Assembly (NCBI RefSeq): GCF_001861355.1
Contig: NZ_MASN01000035.1
Coordinates: 186,001-250,000, forward strand
Direction of reading: 5' to 3'
Length of the DNA stretch: 64,000 nucleotides
Origin: Natrialba sp. SSL1
Lineage (GTDB): Archaea > Halobacteriota > Halobacteria > Halobacteriales > Natrialbaceae
Positions 54,617 through 63,002 of this stretch are shown here, piece by piece. The notes under the pieces are model-generated. The model was not told the DNA's origin. It was given only the letters and a program-made list of their open reading frames with translations, and did no database searches. Every line of letters begins with the position of its first letter. The first letter of the stretch is position 1. The position numbers and the translations under genes were made by a program.

Positions 54617-54774
54617 ACCGTTGCTCTGGTGTCGAGTCGAGATAGTCGTTGGGCTTCAGCGTGGCGACAGGCCGCGTTCGACACCGGCTGTCTCGGCTGT
54701 GACGCAGTGCAAAATACGTCAGCAACCCCGAAAACATGGCAATCCTTTTCCGCGGCGGTCAAGAATCCGAGGGT

Positions 54775-55158
54775 ATGACGGACGAAACCGAACCTGACAA
54801 CGGTAGCGACGGCGGCGACGAGGGCGAAGAGAAATCCTTCCGAGAGCGCGTCGAGGAAATCCGCGAGAAGCGCGCCGAAGAAGGCGAAGGCGAGGGTGAG
54901 CCCCCAGAAAGTCCGTTCGGTGGCGGCGGCCCCGGCGGCATGGGTGGCGGCGGCAACCCGTTCGCACAGATGATGGGCGGCATGATGGGCGGCGGCCCAG
55001 GCGGGCCGGGCGGCATGGGCGGCGGTCCAGGCGGCCCAGGCGGCAGCGAGGAGGTCGGCAACGAAGAACTCGTCCGCGAAGTTCGCCAACTGCGCGACGA
55101 GATGCGCGACCAGACGCGCGCGCTCAAGCGGATCGCTGACGCGCTCGAGGACAACTAG
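54775..55158 (+). CDS. Gly/Met-rich protein with two coiled-coil ends
   Basis: The 127-aa product has an acidic, charged helix (about 18-45), a Gly/Met/Pro-rich middle (about 50-92, with GGMGGGGNPFAQMMGG and GGPGGPGGMGG) and a C-terminal helix LVREVRQLRDEMRDQTRALK. The middle resembles the GGM tail of chaperonins. It may be a flexible linker or an oligomerising adaptor; no family function is recognised. Start at 54775. Confidence 0.78.
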   Translation: MTDETEPDNGSDGGDEGEEKSFRERVEEIREKRAEEGEGEGEPPESPFGGGGPGGMGGGGNPFAQMMGGMMGGGPGGPGGMGGGPGGPGGSEEVGNEELVREVRQLRDEMRDQTRALKRIADALEDN

Positions 55159-55272
55159 CGTCGTAGCGGTGAATCGTTGAGTACCGTCGGTGCGCAGCGT
55201 TCACCATCCATTTTCGGACTCCGTCACCCAGAAACGCCGAGTGCCAACAACGAGCAATAGCGTTGCCCCAGG

Positions 55273-56286
55273 TTAGGCGCGCTCCGGTTCAGGGTCCGAG
55301 CCCGTTTCAGGTTCTGACTCCGACGGCGTCGTGTCGCGCGTTCCAGCGTCCGCGTTCGGTTCGGAACCGGAGGAACCGGATGAACCGGAGGACGAGCCCG
55401 GATTCGGATCCGCATCCGGTTTCGTGTCCGTGCCCGTGCCCGAACCCGTACTTCTACTCGTACTCGAGTCCCGGAGCGTTGCGATCCACGCCGTGACCGA
55501 CCAGCGGCCGACCAGCACGCCCGCGAGGACGACACAGATGTAGGCGAGGACGATGCCTGCGGCCACGTCGATCGCCCAGTGGATACCCAGGTACATCGTC
55601 GAAATCGCGACCGAGACGCCGAGACCGGTCGCGAGGAAGAACCACTTCGGATAGATCGCCCGGGTTCGGAACGCGAGGAACGTCACGGTTGCCGCAAGCG
55701 AGGTGTGCAGCGACGGGAAGACGTTCGTGTTCCGGTTGACCTGTCGCGTGAGGTGCTGATACTGGGGATACGTATCGTACAGCAGCGCGTCCACCAGTTC
55801 CGGCATCATGTTCCGCGGCCCGTAGGCGACGATGAAAACGTAGATCCCGAGTCCAAGCACGTAATTCAGCGTGTACGCCGTCAGGAGCTCGCGCAGCGGG
55901 CGCGTATTCGAGAGCGCGAAGTAGGCGATGACGGGGAAGACGAGCAAGAAGACGTAGCCGTAGATGTAGATGAACGAGAAGTACGCCGTGATCGCCGGCG
56001 CTTCGAACGACTGCAGCCAGAGGATGAACTCACCCTCGACGTCGTAGATCGGCCACGTGAGATTCCAGTGAATCATCCAGGAGACGTCGGGACCGTACTG
56101 TCTCGCGACGCTGTTGAACAGCAACACGGCAGCGAGGAGCGCCGTCACCGGTGCCGCCGCCCGAACGCGAGCGCGCCACTCGAGTCGCGTATCTCGCAGA
56201 CGGTAGCGACCGACGAAGACGGCAATCGAGACGAGCACCATGAGCGTGACCACGACGGTCAACTGGAGGAGGACTTGCGTTAGCAT
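55273..56286 (-). CDS. PAP2/AUR1-like membrane phosphatase (cassette 1)
   Basis: The 337-aa protein has about six to seven transmembrane helices and the PAP2_3 (inositol-phosphorylceramide synthase-like) catalytic parts: AYGPRNMMPE, VFPSLHTSLAAT (catalytic His) and YLGIHWAIDVAAGI (second His and Asp). It would remove or transfer a lipid phosphate head group at the membrane. The last 75 residues are an acidic Ser/Gly/Pro/Thr tract with GTGTDTKPDADPNPG. The ATG shares one base with the upstream solute-binding gene stop, so both are translated together. The partner PAP2 of cassette 2 is its paralogue. Confidence 0.9.
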   Translation of the reverse strand: MLTQVLLQLTVVVTLMVLVSIAVFVGRYRLRDTRLEWRARVRAAAPVTALLAAVLLFNSVARQYGPDVSWMIHWNLTWPIYDVEGEFILWLQSFEAPAITAYFSFIYIYGYVFLLVFPVIAYFALSNTRPLRELLTAYTLNYVLGLGIYVFIVAYGPRNMMPELVDALLYDTYPQYQHLTRQVNRNTNVFPSLHTSLAATVTFLAFRTRAIYPKWFFLATGLGVSVAISTMYLGIHWAIDVAAGIVLAYICVVLAGVLVGRWSVTAWIATLRDSSTSRSTGSGTGTDTKPDADPNPGSSSGSSGSSGSEPNADAGTRDTTPSESEPETGSDPEPERA

Positions 56287-58232
56287 CAGTGTCTCACCCG
56301 GAGGTTCCCGTCATCGTCGTAGCGCAGTCCCGCCTCCTCGAACGCGTCGCGTGCTGCCGCCACGTCGAGGTCGCCGTCAGTTCCGAGAAACGGCGTCTCG
56401 GGATCGGTCCCGTTCCAGGCGAGCGAGTCGGGGACCCACTCCTCGACGACCGGCGTCGCGATCGGCTCTGCGTAGCCGTGAAACACCTCTTCGACCAGGT
56501 GTTCCTTGTCGAGCAACTGGGCGACGACCCGCCTGAATCGCGGATTGGAGAACGGTGCCTTCCGCGCGTTGAACCCGACGTGGTAGAACGACCACGAGGG
56601 GGACTCGAGTACCGTCGTTTCCGGAATCTCCTCGTCGTCTTCGAACACGTCGTCGACGACGTAGGACTCGAGCGTCGAGAGCGTCACGTCGGCGCTGTCG
56701 CTCTCGACGAGTTCGATCGCAGACGTACTCCGCGGGTCGATCTGGATACGCAGGCGCTCGCTCGTCGGTTTGGGGAGGTCGACGCCGTCGCGGCGCGTGA
56801 AGTGCTCGTCGAAGCGCGCGAGGGTAACGTGCTCGCGGTCGGTTCGGTCCTCGAACTGGTAGGGACCGCTGCCGATTGGGGGCACGTTGTCGGTGACGAG
56901 CGCCTCGGTCGTCCCTTCGGCAACCGTGACGCCGCGGAGGCTCGCCTGGTCCGTGCGCTCGTCCCAGATGTGTTTCGGGAGGATCGGCACCGCCAGTGCA
57001 CGCTCGGCGACCGGCTGGCTCGTTGCAACGGTGAACTCGAGTTCGGTCTCGTTCACCTCGGTTACGTCGTCGATTGCGGCGACGTGGCCGCGGTAGTGGG
57101 GGGCCGGTGCGGAAAAGCGTCGACTGCCGCGGGTCGTGTCCGCGAGGAACTCGTAGGTGAAGGCGACATCCTCGGCAGTGAGCGAGGTTCCGTCGTGGAA
57201 CGCGCAGTCGTCCCGGAGAGTGACGGAGAGCGTCTCGTCGTCGGTCCACTCCCAGTCGGCGGCGAGCCAGGGCGTGAGATCAGGCGTTGCGTCCGGTTCA
57301 GCGGGGGTGTCGGTGTCGGCATCCGACTCCTCATCCCCATCCCCAACACCAACCTCGGCCCCGGCCCCACCGCCGTTAGCCGGCCACTGTGTTACCGCGA
57401 GCGGATCGTACAGCAGCCCGACGACAATATTTCGCTCGCGGTACTCCGCCGACAGCGGGTTCAGGTTCTGTGACGGTCGCGCATCCGTATTCACCGTCCG
57501 CAGTTCCGCCGCCGCGTCCTCGGACTGTGGCTCGAGGCCGAGATAGCCAAAGCGCGTCGCCGGATGTCCGTCTCCCCAGCCCTCGAACCGATCCGAGCGC
57601 GCGAGTCTGATCTCCGTCGGCCGACAGATCGGGATGAACGGCTGCTCGCGCGCAACCGACTCGAGTGTCGCTGTGATCGCGTCTTCGCGGTCGGTGTTCT
57701 CGTTGGTATCGTCGCCGTCTCCGTTTCCAGTCCCGCCCGCGGCGACTCGCTGTGCATCCAGTCGATCGTCGAGAGCCAGATTCGTCAGTCCGAAGGGGTT
57801 CTGCCAGCCGGCTTCCTCCGCGAAGCGCGAGTGGAGCAGTTCATAGAGGAAGTCCGGCGTCGTGTCGCCAGGGTGGGGGCCGACGTAGAGATCGAAGTCG
57901 TGGTTGACGAGGATCGCGCGCCGAAACTCCTCGTGTGAGAGCATATCGATCGCGATGTCGACGCCGACGGACTCGAGTGCGGAGCCGACGGCGCGGGCGA
58001 GCTGGATGCTTTCCCGGTCGCCGTCGGCGGGCACGGTGGAGATGGTCAGCGAGAGCGGTTCGACCTCGTCGCGGTTGACGATGCTCCGTACTTCGCGGAT
58101 ACAGCCGCTCGTCGAGACGGTGAGGCCGGCTGTCGCGGCGAGCATCGACCGGCGACTGAGACCGCTGCGAGCGGCGTCGTCGCTGGCGTGTGTGTGGTGT
58201 TCCGGGCTGGCTGACGGGGCGGGGTCGCTCAT
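56286..58232 (-). CDS. Tat-lipoprotein, SBP_bac_5-type solute-binding protein with permuted segments (cassette 1)
   Basis: The 648-aa protein has a twin-arginine signal (SRRSMLAATAGL, SRR at 26-28) with lipobox Cys 44 (STSGC). Residues about 60-225 match the normally C-terminal part of peptide/oligopeptide-binding proteins (ESIQLARAVGSALESVGVDI, FDLYVGPHPGDTTPDFLYEL, PFIPICRPTEIRLARSDRF). Residues about 243-648 match the normal N-terminal and middle parts (LNPLSAEYRERNIVVGLLYD, WLAADWEWTDDETL, FHDGTSLTAEDVAFTYEFL, PIGSGPYQFE) and stop at AGLRYDDDGNL. No permease or ATPase gene is near. Start at ATG 58232, after TTATATC at 58261-58268; GTG 58247 is an alternative. Confidence 0.87.
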   Translation of the reverse strand: MSDPAPSASPEHHTHASDDAARSGLSRRSMLAATAGLTVSTSGCIREVRSIVNRDEVEPLSLTISTVPADGDRESIQLARAVGSALESVGVDIAIDMLSHEEFRRAILVNHDFDLYVGPHPGDTTPDFLYELLHSRFAEEAGWQNPFGLTNLALDDRLDAQRVAAGGTGNGDGDDTNENTDREDAITATLESVAREQPFIPICRPTEIRLARSDRFEGWGDGHPATRFGYLGLEPQSEDAAAELRTVNTDARPSQNLNPLSAEYRERNIVVGLLYDPLAVTQWPANGGGAGAEVGVGDGDEESDADTDTPAEPDATPDLTPWLAADWEWTDDETLSVTLRDDCAFHDGTSLTAEDVAFTYEFLADTTRGSRRFSAPAPHYRGHVAAIDDVTEVNETELEFTVATSQPVAERALAVPILPKHIWDERTDQASLRGVTVAEGTTEALVTDNVPPIGSGPYQFEDRTDREHVTLARFDEHFTRRDGVDLPKPTSERLRIQIDPRSTSAIELVESDSADVTLSTLESYVVDDVFEDDEEIPETTVLESPSWSFYHVGFNARKAPFSNPRFRRVVAQLLDKEHLVEEVFHGYAEPIATPVVEEWVPDSLAWNGTDPETPFLGTDGDLDVAAARDAFEEAGLRYDDDGNLRVRH

Positions 58233-58260
58233 TAGGTCCGTTGCCACAGTTCGCCCGTGG

Positions 58261-58268
58261 TGATATAA
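58261..58268 (-). promoter_or_regulatory. Likely TATA box of SBP cassette 1
   Basis: TTATATCA on the minus strand lies 29-36 bases before the ATG at 58232 in the 93-bp gap between cassettes. This would give a transcript with a very short leader and lets cassette 1 be expressed separately. Confidence 0.5.
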
Positions 58269-58325
58269 CAGTATTGCGCTGCAGCGTCGCCCCGCGGAAT
58301 GTGTGGTGTCGACGCCGACGTCTCC

Positions 58326-59213
58326 TCAGACGCCGTCCTCTCCCTGCTCGCGGTCCGGTTCCGGTCCGGATGCAGTCTCGCCTCGTCCGGCGGCTCGCAC
58401 GCGCTCAACGGCAGTAGACAGCGACCAGCGGCCGACGAGATGCTTTGCGAGGACGACGCAGACGGCGGCGAGGACGAGGCCGGCGACCACGTCGATCGCC
58501 CAGTGGATACCGAGGTACATCGTCGAGATGATGACGCTCGTCGCGAGACCGACAGCGACAGGGAACCACGCCCGGTACTGGTCACGGGTCATGTAGGCGA
58601 AGATGGCGACGGTCGCCGACAGCGAGGTGTGCAGCGATGGGAAGACGTTCCGGTTCTGGTTGACCTCCGTTGTAAGGTGAATATACTCCGGATTCGCGTA
58701 GTAGAGGTGTGTCGCGTCCATCCCCTCGATCATAACGTTTCGCGGCCCGTAGGCGATCACGAGCAGGTAGAAGGCGAGCCCGATCACGTAGTTGAGTGAG
58801 TACGCCGTCAGCAGTTGGCGGAGGACGACGGTGTTCGAGAGCGTGACGTAGGCGACGATCGGAAATATCAGCACGAACGCGTAGACGTAGACGTACGCAA
58901 CCGAGAAGAACGTCGTCACTTCGGGTGTCGCGATCGATCGAAAGAGCAGGACGAAGTCGCCCTCGAGCGAGTAGAACACCTCGGTCATGTGTACTCCGTA
59001 CGCCTGCGAGATCTCGTACCCGTCCTGGCGCATGATCCGGTTGAGACCAAGAATCGCGGCCAGGAGGGCGAACGCGGGAGCGCTCTGGCGAAGCCGCGGT
59101 CGCCACTCGGTGCGAAGCGAGGCGAGTCGTTCGCGGCCGACAAAGACAGCAAGCGAGAGCACAAGCGCGAGCGCAACGACGAACGCGACTTGTGTGAGTA
59201 CTTGTACGAGCAT
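58326..59213 (-). CDS. PAP2/AUR1-like membrane phosphatase (cassette 2)
   Basis: The 295-aa paralogue of the cassette-1 enzyme has the same helices and motifs: AYGPRNVMIEGMD, NVFPSLHTSLSAT and YLGIHWAIDVVAGLV. Start MLVQVLTQVAF at 59213; a longer reading has no homology. The tail is short (GETASGPEPDREQ), unlike copy 1. It lies 11 bases after the stop of the second solute-binding gene. The conserved pair suggests function with the lipoprotein at the outer membrane surface. Confidence 0.9.
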   Translation of the reverse strand: MLVQVLTQVAFVVALALVLSLAVFVGRERLASLRTEWRPRLRQSAPAFALLAAILGLNRIMRQDGYEISQAYGVHMTEVFYSLEGDFVLLFRSIATPEVTTFFSVAYVYVYAFVLIFPIVAYVTLSNTVVLRQLLTAYSLNYVIGLAFYLLVIAYGPRNVMIEGMDATHLYYANPEYIHLTTEVNQNRNVFPSLHTSLSATVAIFAYMTRDQYRAWFPVAVGLATSVIISTMYLGIHWAIDVVAGLVLAAVCVVLAKHLVGRWSLSTAVERVRAAGRGETASGPEPDREQGEDGV

Positions 59214-59224
59214 GTGGAGTCGTG

Positions 59225-61201
59225 TTACCAGACCAGTGCGCCGTCGTCGTACTCGAAGTTCGATGCGAACAGCTCCCGCGCAGCGTCGACGTTGAGCTCG
59301 CCGTCCTCGCCCTCGAACGTCGTCACCAATTCGCCGTCGTCCCAGGCGAGCGAGTCGGGGACCCACTCCTCGGCGACCGGCGTCGCGACGGGCCGTGCGC
59401 TGTCCTCGGCGGCAAACACTTCCTCGGCGACCCACTGTTTGTCGACCAGTTGTGAGACCGCACGACGGAAGTGCGTGTTCCCACACGGCATGCTGCGAGT
59501 GTTGAATCCGATATGGTAGAACGACCACGACGGAGACTCGACGAACGAAACGGCATCGTCGTCGATCGTCGACTCGAGTGCGTACGTATCGAGTTGGGTT
59601 GTCGTAATATCGGCATCGCCGTTTGCGACCCGTTCGACGGACGAACTCGTTCCCGGATCGACCTCGAAGTGGAGTTCGTCGGCGGTTGGCGCTGGCAGGT
59701 CGTGATCGTCGTCCCGGAGCGTGAAGTGATCCTCAAAGCGCGTGAGCGTAACGGAGGTGCCTGCGTCGTGGGAGTCGTACTTGTAGGGGCCGCTGCCGGT
59801 CGGCGGCGCGTGGTTGCTCCTCACGATGCTCCAGTCACCCTGTGTCGGCGACAAGTCATCGTCTGCGGACTCGACACTGCTCTCGAGATGGGTGATCCAG
59901 GGCGAGTCCGGGCCGGCTGGAAGGATCGGCACCGTCAGCGCGCGCTCGGCGACGGCTCGGTCCGTCGAGAACGAGATCGTGAATCGGTACTCGTCCTCGA
60001 CGGTGACGGAGTCGACGGCGCTCACGTGGCCCTGATACCGTGGTGCAGGCGAGGCGCTCGCGGCGCGTCCGTACGTCGTGTCCGCGAGGAAGCGGTAGGT
60101 GAACGCAACGTCCTCGGCGGTGAGGGGGATCCCACTCTCGCTACCGTTGGCATCGCCACCGTCTGCGTCAGTGCCGTCGTCGGTGTGGTCGTGGAACGTA
60201 CAGTCCTCGCGGATGTCGACGGTCATGGTTCGGTTCTGGGCGTCCCACTCCCAGTCGGTCGCGAGCCACGGCTCGATCGAGACGTTTGCCGCGTCGATTA
60301 CTTCTTCGCCCGCTCGTGTCTCCTCATCTGTCGCTTCCGCCTCGTCGGGAACGGACCACGTTGGAACGGCGAGCGAGTCGTACAGCAGGTCGACGATAAC
60401 GCGTTGCTCGTGTGTCGTCGGAGAAAGCGGGTTGAAGGTCTGGGCCAGGCGCTGGTCCGTGACGAGTGCGTGAAGCTGTTCGGTGTCGGACGACGCGTCG
60501 GACTCGAGTCCGAGGTAGCCGTTGCCGGTCGTGAGGTAGTTCTCGTCCCAGCCGTCGAATCGGTCCGTTCGAACGGCTCGGTACTCGTTCGACACGCAGA
60601 TCGGCTCGAACGGCTTTTCCTGTGCGATCCCCTCGAGCAGTGTTGCGATGGTCCGTTCGCGGTCAGCACCGGTCTCCGTGCGCTGGCGCTCGAGCAACCG
60701 ATCGATTGTCAGCGTGTCGGTGAAGCCGAACGGGTTCTGCCACCCCTGGTCGTATTCGTACGTCGAGTGCAGCGTCTCGTAGAGAAAGTCCGGATCGAAG
60801 TCCGCAGGGTGGCGGCCAACGTAGAGATCGAAGTCGTGATCGATCAGGATCGCCTCCAGAAACTCGGATTCGGAGCGAGTGCTGATCGTCGCGTCGATGC
60901 CGACTGCCTCGAGGTTTGCCTCGAGATGGCGTGTGATTTCGGCAGTCTCTCTGTCCCCGTCGGCAGCGGGGAGCGAAAGGATAGAGAGCGAGACTTGTTC
61001 GGCGGCGTCGGAGTCGACGACGCTCTGGACGCGGTCGATACAGCCGCTCGCAGCGACCGAGAGACCGGTCGCACTGGCGGCGAGGAGCGACCGGCGGCTG
61101 TAGCCGGTGGTTGCGTCGGCGTCGGTGTTGACATTGGCGTCAGTGTTGACGTTGGCGTCGGGGCTAGTGTTGGTGTCAACGTCGTTGGACGGCAAACTCA
61201 T
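59225..61201 (-). CDS. Tat-lipoprotein, SBP_bac_5-type solute-binding protein with permuted segments (cassette 2)
   Basis: The 658-aa protein mirrors the cassette-1 SBP. A Tat signal (YSRRSLLAASAT) and lipobox Cys 54 (AASGC) follow an N-terminal NVNTDANVNTDAD tract. The normally C-terminal segment comes first (ETAEITRHLEANLEAVGIDA, FDLYVGRHPADFDPDFLYET, KPFEPICVSNEYRAVRTDRF), then the normal start (FNPLSPTTHEQRVIVDLLYD, WLATDWEWDAQNRTMTVDI, FHD, LTAEDVAFTYRFLADT) to the hinge near DGALVW. Start ATG 61201; GTG 61210 possible. PAP2 copy 2 follows after 11 bases. Confidence 0.87.
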   Translation of the reverse strand: MSLPSNDVDTNTSPDANVNTDANVNTDADATTGYSRRSLLAASATGLSVAASGCIDRVQSVVDSDAAEQVSLSILSLPAADGDRETAEITRHLEANLEAVGIDATISTRSESEFLEAILIDHDFDLYVGRHPADFDPDFLYETLHSTYEYDQGWQNPFGFTDTLTIDRLLERQRTETGADRERTIATLLEGIAQEKPFEPICVSNEYRAVRTDRFDGWDENYLTTGNGYLGLESDASSDTEQLHALVTDQRLAQTFNPLSPTTHEQRVIVDLLYDSLAVPTWSVPDEAEATDEETRAGEEVIDAANVSIEPWLATDWEWDAQNRTMTVDIREDCTFHDHTDDGTDADGGDANGSESGIPLTAEDVAFTYRFLADTTYGRAASASPAPRYQGHVSAVDSVTVEDEYRFTISFSTDRAVAERALTVPILPAGPDSPWITHLESSVESADDDLSPTQGDWSIVRSNHAPPTGSGPYKYDSHDAGTSVTLTRFEDHFTLRDDDHDLPAPTADELHFEVDPGTSSSVERVANGDADITTTQLDTYALESTIDDDAVSFVESPSWSFYHIGFNTRSMPCGNTHFRRAVSQLVDKQWVAEEVFAAEDSARPVATPVAEEWVPDSLAWDDGELVTTFEGEDGELNVDAARELFASNFEYDDGALVW

Positions 61202-61660
61202 GCGTTGCACCTCCGTTGGTCGCCGGCGTCGTTGTGGTCGTCTGCATACAGGCGGTCACGCACAGACCGCGCATCGGCTCCATCGCTGTCGGTCTCGCTT
61301 CGGCAGTCGTGTTTGGTGTCGTCATGCTGGATACTCAGGGAGGGGGCGGAACGGCTCGGTGGGACAGACGGGAATCGCGTATACGGTGGGTTCAGTTTCG
61401 ATTCGATCCATCGACGTATCGTTATAGTGATGGTAACCGCGTGACGGGAACGCATAGCATCCGCTATTCGTACTGGTGATTTATGCGTGGAAACGGCATC
61501 CGTCAGCGGGTTGGTGGAGGGCTGTAGCGCGTTCACGGGTGGTCGGTCGCAGGACGGTCAGTGGAGGGCGTCTCGTGCTGTAGTCACAGGGCGGGACAGT
61601 GCGGTCGGTCGTACACTTCAGTCCGTCGACACCCCCCGTATAAAACGCTTCGAAATACGG
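61202..61660 (-). other. Leader region upstream of SBP cassette 2
   Basis: About 460 bases between the cassette and the IS element. GTTTTATAC on the minus strand (61638-61646) is a likely TATA element, which implies a long leader. On the minus strand a short frame (61198-61536, 112 codons, Ser/Thr/Asp-rich end) reaches the SBP start with an ATGA overlap; whether it is expressed is unclear. Confidence 0.4.
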
Positions 61661-61673
61661 TGCTAGTAAACTA

Positions 61674-61724
61674 CCTCACCCTACTTCGCTCACCACATAC
61701 GTGGTTCGCTCGTTGAGGGTGGGG
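61674..61724 (-). ncRNA. Candidate right-end guide RNA scaffold (omega/reRNA) of the tnpB element
   Basis: CCTCACCCT (61674-61682) pairs with AGGGTGGGG (61716-61724), and CCAC-ATAC-GTGG (61693-61704) forms the inner loop. TnpB proteins use an RNA made from this right-end region, with the guide just outside the element (established for TnpB). The guide would lie below about 61667. Confidence 0.5.
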
Positions 61725-61746
61725 CTTTGATGTGGACTCCCGGCAA

Positions 61747-63002
61747 TCAACTGTCGGCGGTTGGCCGATAGCCGTCGTCGTTCAACGTCCCACCATTTAT
61801 ACGCACGTCTACTGGTGCGTCTGCGCTCCCCGACGTGGGCGAGGAACGCAGTCTGTGTTGTCGCTTCCGCATATACCGCAGGCCGACGTTTTTCGCGCCG
61901 TTGTAGTCAGCGTTGATCTCGTACCCGCATTTGAGGCACTGGAACTGCTCGCCGTCGCGGTTATCCTTGTGAGTGAAGCCACAGTCAGTGTGTGAACACC
62001 GCTGGCTCGTGTGATCTGGCTCGACCTGTTCAACCGCGACACCGCAGTCCGGCGCTTTGTACTCAACGTACTCGACAAGACGACGGAACGCCCAGATGTG
62101 ATGCCAGTCAGCGTGAGGCAGTCGCTCACGGATATCGGTCAAGTCCTCGAACACGATCACGTCGCACTCGTGGTCAACTGCTTCGTCAACGATCTCGTTG
62201 GCGACTGTGTGGATATACTGTTTGCGCCATGCTCGTTCTCGCTTTCCAAGCCGAAGCAAGGCGTTGTGAGCGGCTTGTGTCCCACGCTGTTGCATCTCTG
62301 CTCGGCGTTTTTCAAACTCCTGTATCCAGTGGTCGTACTCCTCACCACTCCAGAACGTGCCTGTTGACGCGACGGCAAGGCTATTCACGCCGAGGTCGAT
62401 CCCGAGGACTGTCTGGTGCCCGGTATCGTCCGAACCCTCAATTTCAACAGCTTCACCGTCTGTGCCTATCTTCCGTGTTTTAACGTGGAAGTAGAACTCG
62501 TCGGTGCTTGGTCGTACTGGAGTGTACTCGTCCGAAACTCGTAGTCATCCGCAAGGACGTACTCCTCGTATGGTGTTGGACTGTCTGCTGGGAGTTCAAA
62601 ATCACACTCGATGCGTCCGTTCACCGTCGAGAGTGAGATTTTGTTGCGGTAGAATGTCGCGCTCCGCTTGTCGTAGACCATACTCCAAGAGGTAAACTCT
62701 GGCTTGTTCGTCCGTTTGCCTTTCTTCCAGCGGTCAACACCACTATCGACGGCGTGAACGGCACGCCGGATGGCTTCTTGGACGAGATTCGCTGTCAGGT
62801 CAGTTTCCTCGCGGAGTCGGTTATACAAAGCATCTCTGGCTTTCACGTTCGAGGTGACGCAGTCTTCGTAGTCGGTGTTGTCCCAGCAGTAGTCACTGGC
62901 CTCGTTCGCGCAGTAGAGGAACTGGTCAGCAGTTTCGTGGAGGTCGTCGTGATACTCGTCGGGAACAACGAGTTTGACCGGCGCAGTTCGTCTGACCTCC
63001 AT
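61747..63002 (-). pseudogene. tnpB: TnpB RNA-guided nuclease, frameshifted
   Basis: The N-terminal part reads MEVRRTAPVKLVVPDEYHDD to about 62511 and the C-terminal part from about 62508 to 61747. The frames join if one base is added near 62510 ([20 protein letters not shown]). All catalytic parts are intact: RuvC Asp in [13 protein letters not shown], Glu in [12 protein letters not shown], Asp in [15 protein letters not shown], and the zinc knuckle [15 protein letters not shown] ... CLKCGY. Full length would be about 418 aa. The break is a single-base deletion, so decay is recent, or the read is wrong. Confidence 0.85.

Noticed and set aside
56286-58232. C-terminally truncated solute-binding protein
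   Set aside because: The apparent missing C-terminal part is found at the N-terminus in both copies, so permutation explains the data better.
59471-61444. A 657-codon open frame antisense to SBP2
   Set aside because: It is a GC-rich shadow of the SBP gene; its sequence is Arg/Gly/Val-rich with no motifs, while the sense frame has signal peptide and family motifs.
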